A stretch of DNA of 64,000 nucleotides from Luffa acutangula (lineage: Eukaryota; Streptophyta; Magnoliopsida; Cucurbitales; Cucurbitaceae): the NCBI GenBank assembly GCA_036850905.1, contig CM072088.1, positions 22,814,501 through 22,878,500 on the forward strand, in the 5' to 3' direction. The number at the start of each line of letters is the position of its first letter. Positions within the stretch are counted from its first letter, which is position 1. Below are positions 33,036-45,254 of the stretch, one piece after another. Position numbers and translations under genes: made by a program. The notes below the pieces were generated by a model that saw only the letters and a list, made by a program, of their open reading frames with translations, made no database searches and had not been told where the DNA came from.

Positions 33036-34991
33036 TGTTGGGTTTTATGCCCTATAACTCGTAGATAGTAAATGTACATTTGACCGAACATTAATAAAGT
33101 GATGTATTATTCAGTGTTTGTATTATATCTTGTCTTATTAACCCTAATCCAATAAACTAAACATCCAAGGCTAATAGAATGAGGCTTGAACTAGTATGTA
33201 GGGACATACGGGGATCAATGTTCAAGTTTTAGCCTAAAGGGTCTGTAGTATAGGGATAAGGCTGGGTACCTTATCCTGGTGACACTATGGATACGACCCG
33301 CTTTGTATATTGATAGAAACGTAGTGATCCAACGCGTTCATGTGGTTGACATGCGAGTGGGGGTATCCTGTGCAATGAGTTTGCACAAAGACCGGACCGC
33401 GAAATAGTTAGTTAGTTAGTTCGGTTTCTATTTCACTAGGATGACCTAGGCAACTTGGCCTTAATCCTGAGTGGATTATGGACTCCTGTCCATGAGGGAT
33501 TGTCCTTTGATTTGTACGGGTGAGAGTGGCCTGTTCGCCGACTCAATAAGCCTACCATTTTGGAGACAAGACCGAGTGGGGAGCTGGAAACGTAGTCTTA
33601 CAAGATGAAATTCACTCCTTCCCGAAATTAGGGTAAGTAGAGGTGTGTTCCCTTAAGTGGTGTCTCCGGGTCTTGAACAATGGGCCCTACCCTCTTTATG
33701 GCACGAGAGGGATTTCTGTTTGCTGGTTGGACCACAAACAGGTTGTTCATTAGAGGAGCACTGGTACTTAAGGATCAAGAGGTAGCCTAGGGGTAAAACG
33801 GTAATTTGACCTAGCTGGGGTACGAACACACGTGAAGGGCTAACTTGCTGTTGACGGTTGATATCCGTGGACACATAAATATATCTGCAGTGAGAAGAGT
33901 GCAGTTGTGGTTCTTTAGTGGAGTGAACCACAGTTGACGAATATTGATTAACTTGGTTAATGAGTTTAGCCAACTAATCTCATATCGTTGGAGCTTCTGA
34001 TCTGTAGGTCCATTAGGTCCCACCGGTAGCTCATTTAGGGCGTTGAGGTGAAATTCTAAAGAAGGATTAAGTATTCGAAGGGGTTCGAATATTAAACTAA
34101 AATATGAATTTGATTCATATTAAAACTATAGGTTATAATTAATGTGCATTGGATGTATATTAATACTATAGTTTTGAGAGAGAGAATAATAATTGAATAT
34201 GTGATGTTCAATTTTATCAATTTTTTAATTAATTAATTGATTAAGTTTAATTAAATTTGATTTAATTAAACTATAGGTTAAAGAGGGATATTAATTTAAA
34301 TAAGATTTAAATTAATGTTGTTTTAATTAATATTGATTAATTAAAATTTAATTAATTATAATTTAAATTTTGAATTTTAAAATTATAATTAATTAAAAAT
34401 CAGGTAACTGATTGTGCAGTTACATGAAGTGATGCGTGCGGTTACCCTAACTTTACTCTCCTAATCGATAAGTAAAGGTTAAGGGTCTCTCTTTTTTTTT
34501 GGATGATTCCAACTCTCACGTAATCTCTCCCTCTCCCTTGCTCTCTCGATTTTTCTCCCTCTCTGTGATCTACAGAAACAAAATCCTTGAAAATTCCCTT
34601 AGAATTTTTGCTCCCACAAGCTCCCTACGCGTATTGCCTATCGAGGATACCGGTGAAACTCTTTTGGTGGTGTTCGAGGTAGATTTGCAGCGAAGGAAAA
34701 GTTCTAAGGTTGCTGGAATTTTCTACATTCCAAAGGAATTTAGGCAAAGCATTCAAGAACTTCTACAAGGGTAAGTAGTTCTTGTCTAAGGATCGTTAGG
34801 ATCCAATTCTAGATTAGATCTAGAATTCTTTTTCTAATTTACAGCATGCTATGTATGTTTGCAGCAAGTATGAATTCTCTTATGTTGCTGTAAAATTTAT
34901 TTTTTGTGACCCGTATTGGTATTTTAATTATGATTTAAAATCAGTGTGGTTTTCTGTTCGTTTCCGCTGCGAAAGGGCTTTTATCCCTTCA
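33036..34991 (+). repeat. 5' LTR of copia element
   Basis: A 1956-bp LTR from TGTTGGGTTTTATGCCC to ATCCCTTCA. A 91-codon frame at 34499-34774, identical to one in the 3' LTR (43061-43336), is transcribed-leader DNA and not a known protein. Confidence 0.9.
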
Positions 34992-34993
34992 AT

Positions 34994-35007
34994 TGGTATC
35001 AGAGCCA
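34994..35007 (+). other. Primer-binding site, tRNA-iMet type (copia)
   Basis: TGGTATCAGAGCCA, two bases after the LTR, complements the 3' end of initiator tRNA-Met. It is repeated at 43556-43569. Confidence 0.88.
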
Positions 35008-37369
35008 TCTCTGAATTTTTTTTTCATAATTGAAATTTGCGGATTCACTTTCATGGTGGGATTAATTTGCATTGTGAATGTTGGTTTGCGATAAATTGTT
35101 TTGATTTAATTTGGCCATAGATTTACAGTAATTGAATTGATTTGATCATGTAAGGCCCCTGCGTTTTTGGGCAAAATTCTGTAAATCGAGTCTGTACTAG
35201 TCCGGGTCATGTTTAGGCTTGAAAATCGATGAAGATCGTGGAAGAAATCGATGAAAATCGTGAAGAACAGTCGCGGTTCTGCCCAGAAAACAACTCCAGA
35301 CGCAACAACGTCGGGACGCTAGGCGTTGAGCGTCTCGTCGCTGTCGCGATTCCACGCTCCAGACGGTTGAAATCGCGCCAGCGTCGGGACGCTAACTGCT
35401 CAGCGTCTCGACGCTGTCAAGATTTCGTGCGGCGCCAGTTTTTTCGTAAAGATGTGGGTGTTGCCCTAATTGTCCGGTCCGGTTCGTGCGTTTTGGGTTA
35501 GCTGGGACCGATTTGGTCCGGTTCAACCCGGTTTGGGCGCGGTTCGAGTTTTTCAAGTCCGGTTCGAAGTGGTTCGGGTCGTTTCGTGGATCCTAGACCA
35601 GTTTTTGGAGCTGTACTTTATGTAATAGGATAGTTTAAAGCTTTAATTAGTGTAATTTTTGCTTTATTTATCCTAGGGGCCAATTAAATCGGTTTATTCG
35701 CTATTTAAATGCTTTGTGGATGTCATTTAAATTTTAATCCCACCTTAGGATATAAAGCATGCTCATGCATTATGTATGTTATAATGTGATTATAATTTTT
35801 GATGATAATGCATGGATTTTCATGATTTATTTAATATATAGTTGAGTTATATTAAATTCATGAAAATGGAATAGTATGATGCATGCAATTACATAGTTTT
35901 AATATAAGAGTTATATTAAAAATAAATTGTTTGCAGCATGCTAAGTTGATTTTCCATTTTTGGCAATAATAAAATTGTTTATTTGTTAAAAATGGAAATC
36001 AAGTTGCATTGAACATGATACATCCATAGGTTAATATAAGAGTTATATTAATTTCATGCAATACATAGTTATATAGTTTAATTTGATTAATTAGAATATG
36101 ATTGTTAATTGATTTAAACTATAGTATGCATGATTATAGGGCTAATCATTAAAATTTTGAAATAGTTTAAAATTTATGATTAGAAACCGTCAATCTATAA
36201 TCAAGACATGCATGCTCACATAGGATCTTAGGTTAAAATGAATTAATTTTAATGAGTTAAAATTAATTAGGTCTAAGATCATTTTCTAATAGGATTAGAA
36301 ATTCTTACTTAGTTTTAAAATAGTTTTAATAAACTAAGTAGGACAAACATTCCTGAGATTATAAGGGAACTCTACTAGTGAAGTTCTGTCTAAGGATTGG
36401 AGGTATTTAAGTTGACGGTATACGGAACACCTCCTACCTGGGAACTGATCTGGAACACCGGAGTTGAATTAATCTCAGGTTAATGTTAGAATAATGTTGC
36501 TAGGTAAATTAAATTTGTTTAATGCACCTAGACATTAGGTCTTATTATAATAGTTATAATAGGACTAGACTTAGATAAATGACTTAGCCGGATTTATCTA
36601 GGTTTAAACAAACCCTAAAATACCCGATAGGTTACTTTAGTGGGAGGAAAATTACAAAACTTAATTTAAATTGAGTTTTGCTCCTACGTCCCTGTATAGT
36701 TCACACCGTGAGATCCATGCTCGACTTCGTGTCGTCGTAGAGCGGCCTCCCTTCGGAGAGTGTTTGCATGGGTCAATATCAAGGTGAATGGGGAAAGTAA
36801 CTATAGTAAGTGGGAGCGGGACGCGTGTCAACGTATCCTTCGACCTCCACCCCTAGGTCACAACGTGAGATTCCTATCATCCGCCTGCGTGTTGCCCTGG
36901 AGCAACCACCCCTTCGGAGGGCCTGATCATAGGATTCGGAACACCGTGAACTCCTGAATAGGATAGGGTCGCTTAGGCTAATTACCAACAGTTGTCTTTC
37001 CTAACGGTAGCCTGTTGGTCCGTTCCTCTAAGATCTGAAAGTGGGAGGGTTACACTTACGGGGAGGAGTTAATTTGTTAACAAATCCTTGACCGAACAAC
37101 GGTGGTTAATATCTAATGGAATATGAGTTATTCTGGTATTAGAAATTGACTGAGAAGAGTCTCATTTTAGAGGAGGAACAACTGATCACCCTTCGGTGGC
37201 TGTTCTTCTAAACCTCTAAAGCATCGTTGCGAAACACAATCATAGTTTTATTAGGGTTCCTCGATTGTTTGTTTGCAAAATTGATTGGATGTATGCAATT
37301 GTTTGTATTGCTTGTGTGATGGGTTAAGGCAAAGATAACTAATACGGTCACTTGTTTGTTTTTTCAGCA
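35008..37369 (+). other. Long noncoding leader of copia element
   Basis: About 2.36 kb between primer site and gag. It holds a palindrome cluster (35307-35418), a CGGTTCG-rich segment (35470-35600), an AT-rich middle with many TTATATTA blocks (35750-36330), and a GC-richer part with CCTTCGGAG repeats (36745 and 36910). Short frames are scattered and none is convincing. Confidence 0.7.
35307..35418. repeat. AGCGTC palindrome cluster in copia leader
   Basis: Four copies: ACGTCGGGACGCT (about 35308-35320), AGCGTCTCGTCGCT (about 35329-35342), AGCGTCGGGACGCT (about 35380-35393) and AGCGTCTCGACGCT (about 35402-35415). Confidence 0.85.
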
Positions 37370-38145
37370 ATGTCTTTCTCCATTATTTCCTTGCTTAAAA
37401 ACGAACAACTTATTGGCGAAAATTTTCCACAATGGAAATCTAATCTCAACACTATACTCGTGGTAGAAGATCTTAGGTTCGTCTTAACGGAGGAATGTCC
37501 TCTCGTTCCCCCTCGCACCGCCGCTCAGGCAGTTAAGGACGCCTATGAACGCTGGACTAAGGCCAACGAGAAGGTCAAAGTCTACATACTGGTCAGCTTA
37601 TCTGAAGTATTGGCCAAATGTTATGAAAACGTGGAAACTGCCAAGAAGATTATGAATTCCCTGCAGGAGATGTTTGGACTTCCGTCCTACCAGCTTCACC
37701 ACGACGCCTTGAAGAAAGTCTTCAATGCCAAGATGCTGGAAGGTCAATCTGTTCAGGAACACGTCCTGGACATGATTAACCAGTTCAACATAGCTGAGGC
37801 AAATGGCGGGGTTGTCTGCGAGCGCAGTCAGGTTGCGTTCATTCTTCACTCGCTCCCAGCGAGCTATCTGTCATTCAGGATGAACGCGAGCATGAATAAG
37901 ATTCAGTTCAACCTGACTATCCTCCTCTCGGAGTTACAGATTTATGAATCCTTGCAAAAGAGCAAGGGAAAAAATGTGGTTAAAGGAGAGGCCAATGTGG
38001 CCCATTCCAAGAAGAAGTTCCTGAAGGGTTCATCCTCAGGGACTAAATCTGTACCCCAGGCTTCTTCATCGAAACAGATACAGAAGAGGAAGGGAGACAA
38101 GGGAAGGCTCCTGCACAGGCTGTGTAGGGGAAGGGGAAGGCCAAA
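37370..38145 (+). pseudogene. Copia gag
   Basis: The start is placed at the ATG at 37370 (MSFSIISLLKNEQLIGENFP), because copia gags typically begin with a short lead-in to an L-x-G-x-N-[FY]-x-x-W motif; here it is LIGENFPQWKSNLN. The capsid region (UBN2/retrotransposon-gag type) continues through AKKIMNSLQEMFG, HDALKKVFNAKM, VQEHVLDMINQFN and FILHSLPASYLSFR. A basic Ser/Lys linker follows. Near 38130 the frame changes, so the zinc knuckle (CFHCNADGHWKRNC, C-x2-C-x4-H-x4-C, 38167-38208) is read in the downstream frame. The gag shell would form the particle in which reverse transcription happens. Confidence 0.85.
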
Positions 38146-38148
38146 GTC

Positions 38149-41100
38149 GTGGCCGACAAAGGCAGGTGCTTCCACTGCAACGCAGATGGTCACTGGAAGC
38201 GGAACTGTCCCCGTTACCTTGCTGAGAAGAGAAGAGAAAAAGAAGGTAAATTCGATTTACTTGTGTTAGAGACTTGTCTCGTTGAAAATGATGAGTTTTC
38301 CTGGATACTGGATTCGGGAGCCACTAATCATGTTTGCTCTTCTTTTCAGGGAAATAATTTCCAGCAGCTGGTAGAGGGTGAAATGACGCTCAAGGTTGGA
38401 ACGGGAGACGTTGTTTCAGCTCGTGCAGTGGGAGCTGCTAAATTATTCTTTAGAAATAGGTTTTTAATTTTAGAGAACTTGTACTTGGTTCCTAGAATTA
38501 AAAGGAACCTTATTTCTGTTTCAACTTTACTAGAACAGTGTTATTCAATTTCCTTCTTGCTTAATGAAGCTTTAATTTCAAAGAATGGAATTTACATTTG
38601 TTCTGCAAAGCGTGAGAATAATTTATTTGTGTTAAGACCAACTGATGCTAAGGCTATTTTAAGTCATGAAATGTTTAAAACGACCGAAACGCAAAATAAA
38701 AGGCAAAAAGTTTCTCCTTTAAGTAACAACACGTATCTTTGGCACCTTCGTCTTGGTCATATTAACATCGATCGGATCGATCGTTTGGTTAAAAATGGAC
38801 TTCTAACTGATATAGAAGATACATCTTTACCACCTTGTGAATCGTGTCTCGAGGGTAAAATGACCAAGAGGCCTTTTACTGGAAAAGGTTATAGGGCCAA
38901 AGAACCACTTGAACTAATACATTCGGATCTTTGTGGTCCAATGAATGTAAAGGCTCGAGGTGGTTATGAATAGTTCATCTCTTTCATAGATGATTATTCT
39001 CGATACGGTTACTTGTACCCGATGGGCCATAAGTCTGAGGCTCTTGAAAAGTTCCAAGAGTTTAAGGCTGTGGTAGAAAACCTGTTAGGTAAAACGATTA
39101 AAACACTTCGATCAGATCAAGGTGGAGAGTATTTAGATCAGCGATTCCAGGACTATATGATAGAACATGGAATCCAATCACAACTCTCAGCACCTGGTAC
39201 ACCTCAGCAGAATGGTGTATCAGAAAGGAGAAATAGAACCTTGTTAGACATGGTTCGATCTCTGATGAGCTATGCTCAGTTGCCTAGCTCGTTTTGGGAG
39301 TATGTAGTAGCGACTGCAGTACATATTCTTAACAACGTTCCCTCAAAAAGTGTTTCTGAAACTCCTTTTGAGCTATGGAAGGGGCGTAAACCTAGTTTGC
39401 GTTACTTCCGTATCTGGGGTTGTCCTGCACATGTGTTAGTGACAAATCCTAAGAAATTGGAACCACGTACGAGAATATGCCAATTTGTTGGGTACCCGAA
39501 AGAAACGAGAGGTGGTCTTTTCTACGACCCTCAAGATAATAAGGTATTTGTATCGACAAATGCAACTTTCTTGGAGGAAGACAACATTCGAGATCATCGA
39601 CCACGAAGTAAGTTAGTATTAGGAGAAGCTACAGAAGGATCATCAAGGGTTGTTGATGAACCTGGTCCTTCAACAAGAGTTGTTGGAGAATCCAGTTCTT
39701 CTCGTCAGTCTAGTCCTCCTCACGTAGTGGGAGAGCTTCGACGCAGTGGGAGGGTTGTGATACAACCTAACCGCTACTTGGGTTTAACAGAAACACAAGT
39801 AGTCATACCTGATGACGGCGTAGAAGATCCATTGTCTTATCGTCAGGAAATGAATGACATAGATAAGGACGAGTGGGCCAAAGCCATGGACCTTGAGATG
39901 GAGTCTATGTACTTCAATCAAGTTTGGGAACTCGTAGATCCACCTGAACGGGTCAAACCCATTGGGTGTAAATGGATCTATAAGAGAAAAAGAGATGCTG
40001 CTGGGAAAGTACAGACTTTCAAAGCAAGACTTGTAGCAAAGGGTTATACCCAACAAGAAGGGGTGGACTATGAAGAAACCTTTTCTCCAGTTGCTATGCT
40101 TAAGTCCATAAGAATTCTCTTATCCATTGCCACATTTTATGACTATGAAATTTGGCAAATGGATGTCAAGACAGCTTTTTTGAATGGCAACCTTGACGAG
40201 AGTATTTTTATGTCTCAACCCGAATGGTTCATAACCCAAGGTCAGGAGCAAAAGGTTTGCAAACTGAATCAATCTATTTATGGGTTGAAACAGGCCTCCC
40301 GATCTTGGAATATTAGATTTGATACAACGATCAAATCTTTTGGTTTTGACCAGAATGTTGATAAGCCTTGTGTATACAAGAAGATCAACAAGAATAAAGT
40401 AGCTTTCCTCATACTTTATGTTGACGACATCCTACTCATTGGGAATGATGTAGGGTATCTGTCTGACGTAAAAGAATGGCTAGCAGCTCAATTCCAAATG
40501 AAAGATTTGGGTGAGGCCCAGTATGTTCTTGGCATCCAGATTATTCGGGATAGAAAGAAAAAATCGCTAGCTCTGTCTCAAGCAACGTATATTGACAAGA
40601 TGTTGGCTCGATATTCGATGCAAAACTCCAAGAAGGGCTTGTTGCCTTTCAGGCATGGGGTTCACTTGTCTAAGGAACAGTCTCCTAAGACACCTCAAGA
40701 AGTTGAGGATATGAGACGAATTCCCTACGCCTCTGCAGTGGGTAGCTTAATGTATGCCATGCTATGCACGAGGCCTGACATTTGTTATGCTGTAGGGATT
40801 GTCAGCAGATATCAGTCAAATCCAGGGTTAGACCACTGGACCGTCGTTAAAGGAATCCTCAAGTATCTTAGGAGAACGAGGGACTACATGCTGGTGTTTG
40901 GGGCTAAAGAGTTAGTTCTCACTGGATACACCGAGTCTGACTTCCAGACTGATAAGGATTCTAGGAAATCCACGTCAGGGTCAGTTTTCACCCTTAATGG
41001 GGGAGCTGTAGTTTGGAAGAGTATAAAGCAAGGATGCATAGCAGACTCCACGATGGAGGCTGAGTATGTAGCTGCTTGTGAAACAGCTAAGGAAGCTGTC

Positions 41101-41400
41101 TGGCTAAGGAAGTTCTTAATAGATTTGGAAGTTGTTCCAAATATGAACTTGCCCATTACGTTATACTGTGACAACAGTGGGGCTGTAGCCAATTCAAAGG
41201 AACCTCGCAGCCAGAAAAGAGGTAAACACATAGAGAGGAAGTATCATCTGATTCGAGAGATTGTGCAACGAGGAGATGTGGTCGTGACCAAGATCGCTTC
41301 CGAGCACAACATTGCTGATCCGTTTACGAAGGCCCTCTTGGCTAAAGTGTTCGAGGGTCATCTAGAAAGTCTAGGTCTGCGAGATATGTATATAGTGTAA
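38149..41400 (+). pseudogene. Copia pol: protease, integrase, reverse transcriptase, RNase H
   Basis: One frame with a single TAG at 38971-38973. Protease: WILDSGATNHVCSS (Asp at about 38311). Pre-integrase zinc region: LWHLRLGHINIDR, then CESCLEGK. Integrase core: Asp in IHSDLCGPM, Asp in LRSDQGGEYL, Glu in VSERRNRTLLDM. Reverse transcriptase: CKWIYKRKRDAAGKVQTFKA, QMDVKTAFLNGNLDES, YGLKQASRSW, and the active site LYVDDILLIGND near 40420. RNase H: FQTDKDSRKSTSGSVF, DSTMEAEYVAAC, LYCDNSGAVANSKEPRSQK and IADPFTKAL. Downstream of the TAG 795 codons remain open. The order integrase before reverse transcriptase is diagnostic of Ty1/copia. It would need the stop and the upstream frameshift resolved to act alone. 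Confidence 0.92.
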
Positions 41401-41575
41401 TCTAGGGCAAGTGGGAGATGTGTAATGGGTGTAAGGATGCCCTAGTTTATTGTATTTTGTATATTTACCTATTATGTAATGTACAACATACATGTACCAT
41501 TTCCAGCTTTGGATTAAATTGTATATACTTTCCCTGTAACTTGAGTTTTAGTTCAAGTGGGATTTTGTTGGGTTT
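41401..41575 (+). other. Copia 3' noncoding tail and polypurine tract
   Basis: GGGCAAGTGGGAGA (41406-41419) and CAAGTGGGATT (about 41564-41574) are two purine tracts about 155 bp apart. The second abuts the LTR. It is the usual polypurine-tract position, but the G-richer copy is the distal one. Confidence 0.6.
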
Positions 41576-43553
41576 TATGCCCTAAAACTCGTAGATAGTA
41601 AATGTACATTTGACCGAACATTAATAAAGTGATGTATTATTCAGTGTTTGTATTATATCTTTTCTTATTAACCCTAATCCAATAAACTAAACATCGAAGG
41701 CTAATAGAATGAGGCTTGAACTAGTATGTAGGGACATACGGGGATCAATGTTCAAGTTTTAGCCTAAAGGGTCTGTAGTATAGGGATAAGGTTGGGTACC
41801 TTATCCTGGTGACACTATGGATACGGCCCGCTTTGTATATTGATACAAACGTAGTGATCCAACGCGTTCATGTGGTTGACATGCGAGTGAGGGTATCCTG
41901 TGCAATGAGTTTGCACAAAGACCGGACCGCGAAATAGTTTACCACTAACTGTAACACCGTTAGTTAGTTCGGTTTCTATTTCACTAGGATGACCTAGGCA
42001 ACTTGGCCTTAACCCTGAGTGGATTATGGACTCCTGTCCATGAGGGATTGTCCTTTGATTTGTACGGGTGAGAGTGGCCTGTTCGCCGACTCAATAAGCC
42101 TACCATTTTGGGGACAAGATCGAGTGGGGAGCTGGGAACGTAGTCTTACAAGATGAAATTCACTCCTTCCCGAAATTAGGGTAAGTAGAGGTGTGTTCCC
42201 TTAAGTGGCGTCTCCGGGTCTTGAACAATGGGCCCTACCCTATTTATGGCACGAGAGGGATTTCTGTTTGCTGGTTGGACCACAAACAGGTTGTTCATTA
42301 GAGGAGCACTGGTACTTAAGGATCAAGAGGTAGCCTAGGGGTAAAACGGTAATTTGACCTAGCTGGGGTACGAACACACGTGAAGGGCTAACTTGCTGTT
42401 GACGGTTGATATCCGTGGACACATAAATATATCTGCAGTGAGAAGAGTGCAGCTGTGGTTCTTTAGTGGAGTGAACCACAGTTGACGAATATTGATTAAC
42501 TTGGTTAATGAGTTTAGCCAACTAATCTCATATCGTTGGAGCTTCTGATCTGTAGGTCCATTAGGTCCCACCGGTAGCTCATTTAGGGCGTTGAGGTGAA
42601 ATTCTAAAGAAGGATTAAGTATTCGAAGGGGTTCGAATATTAAACTAAAATATGAATTTGATTCATATTAAAACTATAGGTTATAATTAATGTGCATTGG
42701 ATGTATATTAATACTATAGTTTTGAGAGAGAGAATAATAACTGAATATGTGATGTTCAATCTTATCAATTTTTTAATTAATTAATTTTGAATTAATTAAT
42801 TGATTAAGTTTAATTAAATTTGATTTAATTAAACTATAGGTTAAAGAGGGATATTAATTTAAATAAGATTTAAATTAATGTTGTTTTAATTAATATTGAT
42901 TAATTAAAATTTAATTAATTATAATTTAAATTTTGAATTTTAAATTTATAATTAATTAAAAATCAGGTAACTGATTGTGCAGTTACCTGAAGTGATGCGT
43001 GCGGTTACCCTAACTTTACTCTCCTAATCGATAAGTAAAGGTTAAGGGTCTCTCTTTTTTTTGGATGATTCCAACTCTCACGTAATCTCTCCCTCTCCCT
43101 TGCTCTCTCGATTTTTCTCCCTCTCTGTGATCTACAGAAACAAAATCCTTGAAAATTCCCTTAGAATTTTTGCTCCCACAAGCTCCCTACGCGTATTGCC
43201 TATCGAGGATACCGGTGAAACTCTTTTGGTGGTGTTCGAGGTAGATTTGCAGCGAAGGAAAAGTTCTAAGGTTGCTGGAATTTTCTACATTCCAAAGGAA
43301 TTTAGGCAAAGCATTCAAGAACTTCTACAAGGGTAAGTAGTTCTTGTCTAAGGATCGTTAGGATCCAATTCTAGATTAGATCTAGAATTCTTTTTCTAAT
43401 TTACAGCATGCTATGTATGTTTGCAGCAAGTATGAATTCTCTTATGTTGCTGTAAAATTTATTTTTTGTGACCCGTATTGGTATTTTAATTATGATTTAA
43501 AATCAGTGTGGTTTTCTGTTCGTTTCCGCTGCGAAAGGGCTTTTATCCCTTCA
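41576..43553 (+). repeat. 3' LTR of copia element
   Basis: A 1978-bp LTR with TG...CA ends, nearly identical to the 5' LTR. It is followed by primer-site sequence where flanking DNA would be expected. Confidence 0.9.
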
Positions 43554-43930
43554 ATTGGTATCAGAGCCATCTCTGAATTTTTTTTTCATAATTGAAATTT
43601 GCGGATTCACTTTCATGGTGGGATTAATTTGCATTGTGAATGTTGGTTTGCGATAAATTGTTTTGATTTAATTTGGCCATAGATTTACAGTAATTGAATT
43701 GATTTGATCATGTAAGGCCCCTGCGTTTTTGGGCAAAATTCTGTAAATCGAGTCTGTACTAGTCCGGGTCATGTTTAGGCTTGAAAATCGATGAAGATCG
43801 TGGAAGAAATCGATGAAAATCGTGAAGAACAGTCGCGGTTCTGCCCAGAAAATCGCTCCAGACGCAACAACGTCGGGACGCTAGGCGTTGAGCGTCTAGA
43901 CGCTGTCACGATTCCACGCTCCAGACGGTT
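43554..43930 (+). mobile_element. Second copia primer site and leader, truncated
   Basis: It repeats 34992-35370 almost exactly, including the tRNA-iMet site (43556-43569) and two AGCGTC-type palindromes (43871-43882 and 43891-43904). It breaks off at about 43930, in the middle of a GACGGTTGA segment, where another LTR fragment starts. Confidence 0.85.
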
Positions 43931-44593
43931 GAGATACTTGAACTATATATTGGATATAGGTAGGGATCAAGTTCAAGTATATAGCCTAAATTGTTTATAG
44001 TAAATGAATAAGGTTGGGTACCTTGTTTTAGTAACACTATGGATGCGGCCTACTTTGCGAATGAGGCAAACGACGTGATCCTGGATCGTTCATGTAGAGA
44101 CATACGAGTAGGGGCTTCCGTTGTAAAAGATGTTTACACAAGACAGGACCAAGAAATAAGCCACTTTTACTATATAACGTCGTTTACTGTGAAGACTAAA
44201 TTTTTCATATGATGACCTAGGTAACTCGATCTTAATCTTGAGCGTACTATGAACTATCCTGTTTGTTTAAGGTTATCCTTTGATCTGCATAGGTGAGAGT
44301 GGTATAAAAGAATCGTTCAATAATCCTGCCATTTTGGGGATAACACTAGATGGATGGTTGGGGACATAGAAAAGGAAGACGAAATTCACTCCTAACCGAT
44401 TCAGGGATAGTGGAGAAGTTGTTCCCTTAAGTGTTGAATCTAAGGCTTGAACAAGGGGCCCCACCCTCTCATTGGCCTAAGAGGGATCTTGTTTAATGGT
44501 TGGACCATAAACAAATTGTTCATTAGAGGACTAGTGGACTTAAGGAACTAAGATGTATTATAGGGGTAAAACAGACATTTGACCTGTTTATAG
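43931..44593 (+). repeat. Diverged copia LTR fragment
   Basis: It resembles the middle of the copia LTRs (CTTGAACTATATATTGG, GGTTGGGTACCTTG, GATGACCTAGGTAACTCG, GGTTGGACCATAAAC), most closely the solo LTR at 55765. The Ty3 LTR starting at 44594 interrupts it. A near copy of 44106-44210 reappears at 63892-64000. Confidence 0.75.
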
Positions 44594-45254
44594 TGTAACG
44601 CCCCCAAAAATTGATCTAAACTAGGGAAAATTACTAAACTAATACACTAACGCCAACTTGATGCCCCGAAAATTTCGGCAGCATAACGACGTAACTTTAA
44701 CTAACCAAAAATTTTAAACACCTGAAAACAAGAAAGACACTTCTGATTCATATAACAACTTCAACTTCACTGACAACATACATTCCAACATACTCAGTGA
44801 CATAAGAACTAACTCCAACTCTCAAGCAGGTATATTACGAGTCAGATCTCGTAACAAGCACAATTAATAAAACTAACACGTTCTAGATAAAAGGAATTAA
44901 ACTCTTAAGTCTATTACAAGAGCCCACAAAATAATCAACAACTACTTCCATTTTCGGTATGACAAAACAACCAAACTCTAAGCACGAAGGTAAACCAACG
45001 AAACGAGCTAGCTAATGGTCTTTCCTTCAAGCTTCCTCTTCATCACCAAGTCTGGATGTGTTCTCATCACCTGCAAAACCTGGTGGTGGGTCAGTACAAA
45101 TGCCACGGTACAGAGTAAGTGGCTCACACCTGTAGAGCCATCAATCACATACGCATACAAGGCAGATATCGTGTTTTCCACACACGAGCTCATTATACAT
45201 GGAAAATAATTAACACATACACCATGCATCAAACCATACATCAAACAACATACT
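44594..45254 (-). repeat. 3' LTR of decayed Ty3 element, end segment
   Basis: The plus strand begins TGTAACGCCCCCAAAAATTG and matches 63665-63889 closely. It is interrupted at 45254 by Athila B. Confidence 0.8.

Larger units (their letters stand above)
33036..43553 (+). mobile_element. Near-complete Ty1/copia retrotransposon
   Basis: LTRs at 33036-34991 and 41576-43553 differ by a ~22-bp deletion near 33410, an AT-repeat indel and few substitutions, so insertion was recent. Between them lie an initiator-tRNA-Met primer site, a 2.36-kb leader, gag, protease, integrase, reverse transcriptase and RNase H in copia order, and a GGGCAAGTGGGAGA polypurine region. Gag-pol is broken by one frameshift near 38130 and one TAG at 38971. 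The RT-RNase H style suggests a Tork/Angela-type lineage, though I do not fix it. After the 3' LTR the primer site and leader start again. Confidence 0.92.

Noticed and set aside
34499..34774. A 91-codon frame identical in two places (also 43061-43336), suggestive of a conserved small gene
   Set aside because: Both copies lie in the two LTRs of one young element, so identity is explained by LTR duplication and gives no evidence of selection.
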